Shown: positions 1-4,665 of the stretch, in pieces
Layout of the letters: each line of letters starts with the position of its first letter
Numbering within the stretch: the first letter of the stretch is position 1
Assembly (NCBI GenBank): GCA_946610635.1
Contig: CAMOCI010000016.1
Span: forward strand, 1-9,563
Length of the DNA: 9,563 nucleotides
Reading direction: 5' to 3'
From: an uncultured Clostridia bacterium
GTDB lineage: Bacteria > Bacillota > Clostridia > Christensenellales > UBA1242
Program-made: the position numbers and the translations under genes
The notes under the pieces: model-generated
Databases searched by the model: none
What the model saw: only the letters and a program-made list of their open reading frames with translations
What the model was told of the DNA's origin: nothing

Positions 1-265
1 CTTTTTTAGCTTTGTTTGCAAAATGTAAAACCAAACTAGAAATTACTACAGAAATAGCACCAGCCACTACAATGGCAACACCTGCGGCTTTAACTTCTGA
101 AACAGAATCAAATTTTGTTACAGCTTGTTTTGCACCCTCTGCTGCTATTTCTGGTGCAAAAATAATAGAAAAAATACCTAAAACCAAAATTAATGCAGCA
201 CAAACAATTTCTATAATATTAATAACTTTATCAACAGTATACATAACTTTTGATGATGTTTGCAT
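1..265 (-). CDS. Small two-helix membrane protein, C-terminus cut off by window edge
   Basis: This open frame reads from an ATG at 265-263 off the left edge without a stop, giving 88 codons. A strong Shine-Dalgarno (AGGAGGT, minus strand, 271-277) sits 5 nt upstream, which makes the start convincing. The protein begins MQTSSKVMYTVDKVIN and has a first hydrophobic segment at about residues 17-37 (Ile/Leu/Val rich). A short Ala- and charge-containing loop follows (about 38-60), then a second hydrophobic segment at about 61-83 (Gly/Ala/Val rich) and a basic end (NKAKK). It is therefore probably a small integral membrane protein with both ends on the same side. I do not recognise the family and assign no function. 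It is divergent from hsp20, with about 350 bp of AT-rich DNA between them. Confidence 0.72.
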   Translation of the reverse strand, partial: MQTSSKVMYTVDKVINIIEIVCAALILVLGIFSIIFAPEIAAEGAKQAVTKFDSVSEVKAAGVAIVVAGAISVVISSLVLHFANKAKK

Positions 266-284
266 ATCTAACCTCCTATTAATT

Positions 285-313
285 ATAGTAAGATTTTTGT
301 AATAAAATGTCAA
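285..313 (-). promoter_or_regulatory. Candidate promoter for the two-helix membrane protein
   Basis: On the minus strand there is a perfect -35 TTGACA (308-313), a 17-nt spacer and a weaker -10 TACTAT (285-290). The predicted start point would fall at about 278-279, immediately before the AGGAGGT ribosome binding site, so the leader would be only about 13 nt. The short leader and imperfect -10 keep confidence moderate. The remainder of 314-435 is AT-rich with no gene or clear structure that I can support. Confidence 0.4.
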
Positions 314-435
314 ATAAAATGTTTACAAAAAAACAAATTAAGTAATATTAAATATATTAAAAACATAACTACTTTAAATTACATTTTAAAAAATTATTTC
401 TTTATTTTTATGTTACAAAAAATATGAATACTTTT

Positions 436-481
436 AAAAAAAATTGTGAATAATTAAAAAAGTTAAAAAAAATTTAAAAAA
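436..481 (+). other. Phased A-tracts upstream of the hsp20 promoter
   Basis: Four A-runs lie at 436-443, 456-461, 465-472 and 476-481. The centres of the last three are 10 bp apart and the first is about two helical turns further upstream. A-tracts repeated in phase with the helix are known to bend DNA and to serve as UP-type elements for the RNA polymerase alpha subunit. These end 15 bp before the -35 box at 496. The arrangement is seen directly; its role in hsp20 expression is inference, and A-runs are common in such AT-rich DNA. Confidence 0.4.
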
Positions 482-495
482 GTGTCATAAATTAG

Positions 496-523
496 TTGAC
501 AAATAATTTTAATGTGCTACAAT
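496..523 (+). promoter_or_regulatory. Sigma-A-type promoter of hsp20
   Basis: The -35 is a perfect TTGACA (496-501), followed by a 16-nt spacer and a -10 TACAAT (518-523, one mismatch). The predicted start point is near 529-530, which lies inside the left arm of the CIRCE-like dyad. Transcription would therefore be blocked by a repressor bound there. The leader to the ATG is about 88 nt. Confidence 0.8.
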
Positions 524-524
524 A

Positions 525-551
525 TTAGCAATCAAAGATAAAGAGTGCTAG
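525..551 (+). promoter_or_regulatory. CIRCE-like operator (predicted HrcA site)
   Basis: The left arm TTAGCAATC (525-533), a 9-nt spacer and the right arm GAGTGCTAG (543-551) match the CIRCE consensus TTAGCACTC-N9-GAGTGCTAA at 16 of 18 arm positions with the exact N9 spacing. CIRCE is the binding site of the HrcA repressor, which classically controls groESL and dnaK operons. Here it overlaps the predicted transcription start of hsp20, the expected place for repression. No hrcA gene lies in this window. Confidence 0.82.
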
Positions 552-617
552 CAATTAATAATGTTAATTTGTTAGTATCTTAAATCTTTGAAAATATAAA
601 TAAAGGAGATTTTGATT

Positions 618-1112
618 ATGAGAGATATGATTGAAAGAATGAATGATTGGAATTTGGAGGACATCTTTGATAGCTTATTTGAGCCTAATATGTACGATAG
701 AAAAATAAAGCCTATGAATATGAAAACTGATGTAAAAGAAGATGAAAATGGGTATGAGTTAGATATTGACTTGCCGGGTTTTGATAAAAAAGAAATCAAT
801 GTAACACTAAAAAATGGCTATTTAACAGTTTCTGCTAAAAAAGAAGAGAAAGTTGAAAATAAGCATGAAGAAAATTGCGAGTGTGAAAAACATCATCAAA
901 ATTGTGAATGCACACCAGAAAAACATTGCGGTTGCAGACCAAATAACTATATAAGAAAGGAAAGAAGTTATTTTGCAAGCAGAAGTTATTATGTTGGTGA
1001 CAAAGTTAAGGAAGAAGAAATTAAAGCCAAGTACGATAACGGAGTTTTAAATTTATATATACCAAAGCAAAAGCCAAAAGAAGTATTGCCACATAAAATT
1101 AACATTGAATAA
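618..1112 (+). CDS. Hsp20/alpha-crystallin small heat-shock protein with Cys-rich insertion
   Basis: This is a 164-residue small heat-shock protein. The family binds unfolding proteins without ATP and holds them for refolding by DnaK/ClpB. The ATG at 618 is preferred over a TTG at 612 because AAGGAG (603-608) is 9 nt from the ATG but only 3 nt from the TTG. Seen in order: an N-terminal arm starting MRDMIERMNDW; the alpha-crystallin domain from about residue 34 (ELDIDLPGF at 47-55, LTVSAKKEEK at 69-78, YIRKERSYFASRSYYV at 111-126, KYDNGVL at 138-144); and a C-terminal I-x-I motif (I161, I163) used in oligomer assembly. Oddly, about 25 residues between LTVSAK and YIRKERSY form a Cys/His/Glu-rich insert. 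It holds three C-x-C pairs (C87/C89, C96/C98, C104/C106) and His 83, 92, 93 and 103. No other cysteines occur in the protein. Expression is probably heat induced through the CIRCE-like site. Confidence 0.93.
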   Translation: MRDMIERMNDWNLEDIFDSLFEPNMYDRKIKPMNMKTDVKEDENGYELDIDLPGFDKKEINVTLKNGYLTVSAKKEEKVENKHEENCECEKHHQNCECTPEKHCGCRPNNYIRKERSYFASRSYYVGDKVKEEEIKAKYDNGVLNLYIPKQKPKEVLPHKINIE

Positions 1113-1171
1113 ACAATAAATTTCATATTTAAACAAAAAAATATATAACTTACAAAATTAAGTCAAATTAT

Positions 1172-1199
1172 TTGTCACAACATATTGATTTGATAAAAT
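1172..1199 (+). promoter_or_regulatory. Weak candidate promoter inside the hsp20-marR intergenic region
   Basis: TTGTCA (1172-1177), a 16-nt spacer and TAAAAT (1194-1199) resemble a sigma-A promoter with mismatches in both boxes. If used, it would make a transcript of about 170 nt from about 1206 to the terminator at 1345-1376, covering three inverted repeats and no convincing open frame. In such AT-rich DNA a match of this quality is easily due to chance. Confidence 0.22.
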
Positions 1200-1219
1200 T
1201 TGTGTGATAGAATAACTTT

Positions 1220-1239
1220 GTGATAAAAATATTTATCAC
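1220..1239 (+). repeat. Inverted repeat, 8-bp arms with 4-nt loop
   Basis: GTGATAAA (1220-1227) and TTTATCAC (1232-1239) are perfect inverted copies around AATA. It could be an RNA hairpin or a dyad operator. It sits about 110 bp after the hsp20 stop and is the first of three inverted repeats before the terminator. No bound regulator can be named. Confidence 0.5.
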
Positions 1240-1261
1240 CAAAACAATTAAGACATTTATG

Positions 1262-1293
1262 TTATTATACTTTTATATTTTTCAGTATAATAA
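1262..1293 (+). repeat. Inverted repeat, 10-bp perfect arms with 12-nt loop
   Basis: TTATTATACT (1262-1271) and AGTATAATAA (1284-1293) are perfect inverted copies, extendable by one G-U pair in RNA. The arms contain only two G-C pairs, so the hairpin would be of modest stability. It is the second of three inverted repeats in this region. Confidence 0.5.
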
Positions 1294-1315
1294 TTACCTA
1301 ATAACCTCCCTATAA

Positions 1316-1344
1316 ATAGCACAAACAATTTACAAATGTGCTAT
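1316..1344 (+). repeat. Inverted repeat abutting the terminator stem
   Basis: ATAGCACA (1316-1323) and TGTGCTAT (1337-1344) are perfect inverted copies around a 13-nt loop. The right arm ends exactly where the terminator stem begins at 1345, so on RNA the two hairpins would stack directly. The arms resemble CIRCE (TAGCAC/GTGCTA), but the spacing is 2 nt too long for that element. Confidence 0.5.
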
Positions 1345-1376
1345 AAAAATCACGGACCTACCTCCGTGATTTTTTT
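1345..1376. terminator. Bidirectional intrinsic terminator between hsp20 and marR
   Basis: A 12-bp perfect stem, AAAAATCACGGA (1345-1356) with TCCGTGATTTTT (1363-1374), encloses a 6-nt loop. U-runs follow in both directions: TTTTTT on the plus strand, and the stem's own ATTTTT on the minus strand. It would end hsp20 transcription arriving from the left and marR transcription arriving from the right. The marR stop codon (1375-1377) directly adjoins the stem. Confidence 0.85.
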
Positions 1377-1791
1377 ATTTTACTAATTCTAACAAATCTT
1401 CTGTTAATTCATAAATCTGTTTACTGTTATTTTTATATGCAATTTGTCTTTCAAAATTTTTCTTTGCTTTTATCAAATACAAATTAAGTTCTTCTCTACC
1501 TTTATTTGTTATATAAAAAGATATTTCTCTTGTGTCGATTTCATCTCTTTTTTTACATATAAGTTCATCTTTAACAAGTGAATTACAGTACAATGTAACA
1601 TTACTCTTTGCAAGGCCAAGTTTGTGACTTATCACACTAGGGGAAATAAATTGCTTATTAGAAAGTTCTAACAAAATTTTAATCTTGCTTGTCAAAACAG
1701 CTGATTTGTTTGTTTCGTCAAATCCTTCACATAAATTTTGTAGCTTTATTAGTAGAGATAAAACATTTTTTATTTTGTCAGACTCTGCCAT
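1375..1791 (-). CDS. MarR-family winged-helix transcriptional regulator
   Basis: A 138-residue protein of typical MarR-family length; these regulators bind DNA as dimers and usually repress nearby and own genes. Seen: an N-terminal helical region, then a winged helix-turn-helix at about residues 45-100. The recognition part reads ISPSVISHKLGLAKSNVTLY, followed by NSLVKDELICKKRD, a wing with DTREISFYIT, then a C-terminal dimerisation helix region. The ATG at 1791 has AAAGGAGA a few bases upstream. The stop touches the shared terminator. It has a strong own promoter (1861-1889) and is divergent from the lipoprotein gene, so autoregulation and control of that neighbour are the obvious hypotheses. 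The ligand cannot be read from sequence. It lacks the cysteine pattern expected of a redox-sensing OhrR type: its only cysteines are in the N-terminal NLCEGF, the TLYCNS segment and ELICKK. Confidence 0.87.
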   Translation of the reverse strand: MAESDKIKNVLSLLIKLQNLCEGFDETNKSAVLTSKIKILLELSNKQFISPSVISHKLGLAKSNVTLYCNSLVKDELICKKRDEIDTREISFYITNKGREELNLYLIKAKKNFERQIAYKNNSKQIYELTEDLLELVK

Positions 1792-1810
1792 AATATTCTC
1801 CTTTGTATAA

Positions 1811-1845
1811 ACGCTTTGCGCAAGTAAATTGTTTAAATAAGCGCA
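1811..1845. promoter_or_regulatory. Possible operator: GC-rich dyads in the marR leader
   Basis: An unusually GC-containing patch in very AT-rich DNA holds a perfect 8-bp palindrome TTGCGCAA (1816-1823). It also holds two wider inverted pairs: CGCTT (1812-1816) with AAGCG (1839-1843), and TGCGC (1817-1821) with GCGCA (1841-1845). It lies just downstream of the predicted marR start point (about 1854) and before the marR ribosome binding site, where an autorepressor could act as a roadblock. Assignment to this MarR protein is inference. Confidence 0.35.
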
Positions 1846-1860
1846 TATATTTTAGTCATT

Positions 1861-1889
1861 ATTTTATAATATTGGAATATTTTTGTCAA
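1861..1889 (-). promoter_or_regulatory. Promoter of marR, overlapping a possible divergent promoter
   Basis: On the minus strand there is a perfect -35 TTGACA (1884-1889), an ideal 17-nt spacer and -10 TAAAAT (1861-1866). Start is predicted near 1854-1855. On the opposite strand a perfect TATAAT (1865-1870) overlaps this -10 and could be the -10 of the lipoprotein gene, although I see no good -35 for it. The two polymerases would then compete face to face. Confidence 0.7.
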
Positions 1890-1944
1890 AAAAATTTATT
1901 ATTTTGTTTTGAATATTAAAAAAAATCCTACGCAAAATAGAAGT

Positions 1945-3000
1945 ATGGAAAGAAAATCAACAAAATATATTATTAAAAATTTAACAATATTATTTATTTT
2001 TATATTTGCCACAACATTGTTTTGTGGTTGTGGTCAACAACAAATGAGTATAAATGTTGACGGCATAGAAATAAGCAAAAAAAATATATATCTTGCAGAA
2101 GGTCAAACTGCTGTAATCTCTGCACAAGTTTACCCTTTTAATGCAACAAATCAAAACTATGAATTTGAAAGTAGCGATGAAAATATTGTAACGATACAAG
2201 ACGGCTTTGTTGTTGCAAAAAATGCAGGTGATGCAATTATATATGTTTATAGCGAAGATGGTGGCTATCAGGATACATGCAATGTACTAGTTACAACAGC
2301 ACGCAACAACTTGGCACTTAATAGTTACAACAACCTTAACATGCCGCCAAAGGATTTGGAACCCATATACAATAGTGACGATTATACAGATGAGGAAGAA
2401 ACTGATAAATATAATACAAATCAAACTTCACAACAAGTAGCACAAAAAAATACAAAAAAATTAAGTACTAAGAATATTTCAAAAACAAATGGTATACCAA
2501 AATCCAAAAGCAAACGCTATACTGTAAAAAATATGGCAAATAATAAAAGCACAAATAACAAGCAAACTGCTCAAAACACAAGTAACAAAAAAGTTCCAAA
2601 ACCTATAAAAAATACAGGTAAAAAATCTTTTAGAGATGTTGCAAACGAGATAGCACAAAAAGTTAACGCCGAAGTTACTGATGAAGTGGAAGCAGGAAAA
2701 AATGTTTTAGACAATCTAAAGAAAGAATTACAAAACTCTATTGATAGTTTAGAGCAAGAAAAAGAAATTATAGCAAACTCAATGGCAACTTTTGCACAAA
2801 ATAGTTTTGTAAATTCTTTTAATAACATTCAATGCGAAATGATTGATATGTTTAAAAATGTTAAACAAGACATGTTAAACTCTATAACAGAAACAAAAGA
2901 AAAATTAGAAGACGGCGATTACACAGTGGAAAGTAAAAATATAAATGGCGTTACCTTCGTAGTAATTTCTAACAATGTTGAAAAAGAACAAAATTTATAA
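1945..3000 (+). CDS. Predicted surface lipoprotein with Big2 Ig-like domain and helical C-terminus
   Basis: This is a 351-residue exported protein if the ATG at 1945 is used. The frame is open from a TTG at 1909 (363 residues). Neither start has a good ribosome binding site; the ATG gives a normal short basic N-region (MERKSTKYIIKN). A hydrophobic core follows (LTILFIFIFATTLF), then FCGCGQQQ, where C29 is a probable lipidated cysteine in an imperfect lipobox. Residues about 35-118 form a bacterial Ig-like group 2 (Big2) domain, with landmarks IYLAEGQTAVISAQVYPFNA, SSDENIVTI, GFVVAKNAGDAIIYVYS. Big2 domains occur in adhesins and other surface proteins. Next come an acidic patch (DDYTDEEETD), a Lys/Asn/Thr/Gln-rich low-complexity linker to about 225, and a predicted helical/coiled-coil segment to about 325. 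Function is unknown; a cell-surface or envelope role is inferred. It faces away from marR. Confidence 0.8.
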   Translation: MERKSTKYIIKNLTILFIFIFATTLFCGCGQQQMSINVDGIEISKKNIYLAEGQTAVISAQVYPFNATNQNYEFESSDENIVTIQDGFVVAKNAGDAIIYVYSEDGGYQDTCNVLVTTARNNLALNSYNNLNMPPKDLEPIYNSDDYTDEEETDKYNTNQTSQQVAQKNTKKLSTKNISKTNGIPKSKSKRYTVKNMANNKSTNNKQTAQNTSNKKVPKPIKNTGKKSFRDVANEIAQKVNAEVTDEVEAGKNVLDNLKKELQNSIDSLEQEKEIIANSMATFAQNSFVNSFNNIQCEMIDMFKNVKQDMLNSITETKEKLEDGDYTVESKNINGVTFVVISNNVEKEQNL

Positions 3001-3011
3001 AAATTATAAAT

Positions 3012-3037
3012 AAATGCAATTCAAGTTGCATTTTTTT
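3012..3037 (+). terminator. Intrinsic terminator of the lipoprotein gene
   Basis: An 8-bp perfect stem, AAATGCAA (3012-3019) with TTGCATTT (3026-3033), has a 6-nt loop and a T-run reaching 3037. It begins 11 nt after the lipoprotein stop codon and precedes the promoter of the next gene, so the lipoprotein and dehydrogenase are probably transcribed separately. Confidence 0.8.
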
Positions 3038-3056
3038 AATCATTTGTTTATTATGA

Positions 3057-3085
3057 TTGACTAATTATTAATTCTAATTTAAAAT
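3057..3085 (+). promoter_or_regulatory. Promoter of the short-chain dehydrogenase gene
   Basis: TTGACT (3057-3062), an ideal 17-nt spacer and TAAAAT (3080-3085) form a good sigma-A-type promoter. Start is predicted near 3092, giving a leader of about 16 nt that contains the AAAAGGA ribosome binding site. Confidence 0.65.
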
Positions 3086-3107
3086 ATTAGTATTAAAAGG
3101 AATTGAT

Positions 3108-3914
3108 ATGAAAAAAGATAAAAAATATGTTGCAGTTATAACAGGTGCATCTAGTGGAATAGGCCTTGCAACAGCAAAAATGCTGATGAGCAAAGGTGTT
3201 GTTGTTTATGGTCTTGCATATAATGATTTTGATGCAGAGTTTAATTATAGTAAATGTGATGTTACAAACATAGCACAAATTGAAGCCACATTAAAAAGTA
3301 TTTTTGATAAAGAAGGGCAGATTGACTTTTTGGTTAATTGCGCTGGAATGGGAATTTCTGGCAGTGTAGAAAATAGTCCACAAGAGCAAATACAAAAAAT
3401 ATACAATGTAAATTTTTTTGGGACAGTTAATATGTGCAAAGCTGTTTTGCCATATATGAGAAAAAACAATTTTGGTCACATTGTAAACATAAGCAGTGTT
3501 GCTGGAGAACTGCCTATACCCTTTCAAACATTTTATAGTGCAACCAAAGCAAGTATAGAAAGTTTTACAGCAGGGCTTAGTATGGAGGTTAAACCTTTTG
3601 GCATAAAAGCAGTTTGTGTTTTACCCGGTGACACAAAAACAGGATTTACTGCGGCAAGAGAAAAAAATACAACTGATGATGCTAGTTATGGCGCAAGGGT
3701 TAACAACAGTGTTGGGCAAATGGAAAAGGATGAACAAAATGGCATGACACCAGAAAGTGTTGCGAAAGTTATTTGTAAAGCACTTTTCAAAAAAAATCCA
3801 AAACCAATTAATGTTGTTGGTTTTAAATACAAGTTGTTTTTATTACTTGCAAAAATACTACCAAAAAGATTTGCATATTGGGTGCTTTATAAAATGTACG
3901 CACAAAAAAATTAA
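3108..3914 (+). CDS. Classical short-chain dehydrogenase/reductase (SDR)
   Basis: This 268-residue NAD(P)-dependent oxidoreductase belongs to the classical SDR family. Seen: a Rossmann glycine motif TGASSGIG (12-19), the D51-V52 of the CDVT segment that contacts adenine, the NCAG motif (77-80), the active-site Asn in NVNFFG (N102), catalytic Ser130 (NISSVAG), and the YSATK motif with Tyr143 and Lys147. A proline-glycine turn (LPGDT) follows the active site. All catalytic tetrad residues are present, so it should be active. The C-terminus is unusual for a soluble SDR: roughly residues 240-265 alternate hydrophobic and basic stretches (KLFLLLAKILPKRFAYWVLY), suggesting membrane association and perhaps a lipid-like substrate. 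The substrate cannot be read from sequence. AAAAGGA lies shortly before the ATG. It stands alone between its own promoter and a terminator-like dyad. Confidence 0.92.
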   Translation: MKKDKKYVAVITGASSGIGLATAKMLMSKGVVVYGLAYNDFDAEFNYSKCDVTNIAQIEATLKSIFDKEGQIDFLVNCAGMGISGSVENSPQEQIQKIYNVNFFGTVNMCKAVLPYMRKNNFGHIVNISSVAGELPIPFQTFYSATKASIESFTAGLSMEVKPFGIKAVCVLPGDTKTGFTAAREKNTTDDASYGARVNNSVGQMEKDEQNGMTPESVAKVICKALFKKNPKPINVVGFKYKLFLLLAKILPKRFAYWVLYKMYAQKN

Positions 3915-3927
3915 TTTAATAACACTA

Positions 3928-3956
3928 TTGCAAAAAATTTAAAAATATTTTACAAT
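3928..3956 (+). promoter_or_regulatory. Promoter of the J-domain gene
   Basis: TTGCAA (3928-3933), a 17-nt spacer and TACAAT (3951-3956) make a good sigma-A-type promoter, 14 nt after the dehydrogenase stop. Start is predicted near 3963, inside the dyad at 3957-3988. Confidence 0.6.
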
Positions 3957-3988
3957 ATAAATAGCAATATAAACTTGTTGCTATTTAT
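3957..3988 (+). repeat. 11-bp perfect dyad at the J-domain gene start point
   Basis: ATAAATAGCAA (3957-3967) and TTGCTATTTAT (3978-3988) are perfect inverted copies around a 10-nt loop, followed by a T-rich stretch (TTTATTTTATTTTT). Two readings fit. It may be the intrinsic terminator of the upstream dehydrogenase transcript (43 nt after its stop), with an interrupted U-tract. Or it may be an operator on the predicted start of the J-domain gene. The TAGCA/TGCTA core recalls CIRCE, but the arms are 3 bp too close. Both roles could coexist. Confidence 0.6.
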
Positions 3989-4008
3989 TTTATTTTTAGG
4001 GGGCTGAT

Positions 4009-4581
4009 ATGGCAAAATCCGTTGATTATTACAAACTATTGGGAGTTAGCATTTTTGCAAACCAAACAGAAATTAGAAACGCATATTTATCGAAAATAAA
4101 GCAATACCATCCAGATACATACAAAGGCAACAAAAGAGAAGCAGAAAACATAACTGCAGAAATAAACCTTGCTTATGAAACACTTAAAGATAAAAACAAA
4201 AAATATGTTTATGATGTAAAATTTAGTTTTGATAAACAAAGAGAATATATTTTAAAACAACAAGAAAAAGAAAAGCGCAAAGCAGAAAAAAATACAAAAA
4301 AACAAGAAAGAAAAAAGCAAAAAGTTAATACTGCCAATTATGCAACAGAAAAGCAAAAACAACAGCAAACTAAACAAGAAGCAGAATTTAACAAAAAAAC
4401 AGAACAAAAAGGAAAATTTAAAACAAATTTTTTTACTAAAGAAGTTAAAAAAGATGCTAAATCTGTTCATCATAAAGTATTATCACCAGAAGAAAAAAGC
4501 AATAGACGAGAAAGACTTATTTTGGACGGTATAATAATATTTCTTTTGATTGTTGTTATATTACTTATAATCTTTCATTAA
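4009..4581 (+). CDS. Tail-anchored J-domain (DnaJ-like) co-chaperone
   Basis: This 190-residue protein starts with a J-domain (about residues 5-70). It begins DYYKLLGVS, has the invariant HPD tripeptide at 34-36 that stimulates DnaK/Hsp70 ATP hydrolysis, and ends with AYETLKDKNKKYVYD. The Gly/Phe region, zinc-finger and substrate-binding domains of true DnaJ are absent, so it is a class III (C) J-protein. Residues about 75-165 are extremely Lys/Gln/Glu rich and likely helical or disordered. The last residues (about 174-189, IIIFLLIVVILLIIF) are a single hydrophobic segment ending one residue before the stop, as in a tail-anchored protein with the J-domain in the cytoplasm. Inference: it recruits DnaK to the inner face of the membrane. 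The ATG is preceded by AGGGGG. It has its own promoter and is closed by the bidirectional terminator at 4623. Confidence 0.9.
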   Translation: MAKSVDYYKLLGVSIFANQTEIRNAYLSKIKQYHPDTYKGNKREAENITAEINLAYETLKDKNKKYVYDVKFSFDKQREYILKQQEKEKRKAEKNTKKQERKKQKVNTANYATEKQKQQQTKQEAEFNKKTEQKGKFKTNFFTKEVKKDAKSVHHKVLSPEEKSNRRERLILDGIIIFLLIVVILLIIFH

Positions 4582-4622
4582 TATATAATATTTTAAATTT
4601 TTATAAAAAAATTATTAAATCA

Positions 4623-4650
4623 AAAAATGTCGCATTTAAGCGACATTTTT
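4623..4650. terminator. Bidirectional intrinsic terminator between J-domain gene and radC operon
   Basis: An 11-bp perfect stem, AAAAATGTCGC (4623-4633) with GCGACATTTTT (4640-4650), has a 6-nt loop, and T-runs leave it on both strands. It closes the plus-strand J-domain gene (stop at 4581) and the minus-strand operon (stop at 4666). Confidence 0.88.
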
Positions 4651-4665
4651 ATTTTATTATATTTA

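Noticed and set aside
12..302. Plus-strand open frame of 96 codons (MFAKCKTKLEI...).
   Set aside because: It is antisense to the minus-strand two-helix protein, which has a perfect ribosome binding site. This frame has none, and its composition (Thr/Ile/Ala runs) is that of a reverse-strand shadow.
612..617. TTG at 612 as start of hsp20.
   Set aside because: Only 3 nt separate it from the AAGGAG core. The ATG at 618 has normal spacing and gives the expected MRDMIERMNDW start.
1259..1315. Small frame MLLYFYIFQYNNYLITSL between hsp20 and marR.
   Set aside because: There is no ribosome binding site, the composition is that of AT-rich noise, and it lies across an inverted repeat.
1316..1344. 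Second CIRCE-like element (TAGCAC...GTGCTA) downstream of hsp20.
   Set aside because: The outer span is 2 nt longer than in CIRCE, the inner TC/GA bases are missing, and it lies next to a terminator with no promoter there.
3957..3988. CIRCE element at the J-domain gene.
   Set aside because: The cores TAGCA and TGCTA are 3 bp closer than in CIRCE and the inner bases do not match. It is kept only as an unassigned dyad.
4252..4473. Minus-strand frame made almost only of Phe, Leu, Cys and Ile, resembling a membrane peptide.
   Set aside because: It is the antisense of the Lys/Glu/Gln-rich linker of the J-domain protein; poly-Phe/Leu is the expected shadow of AAA/GAA/CAA codons.
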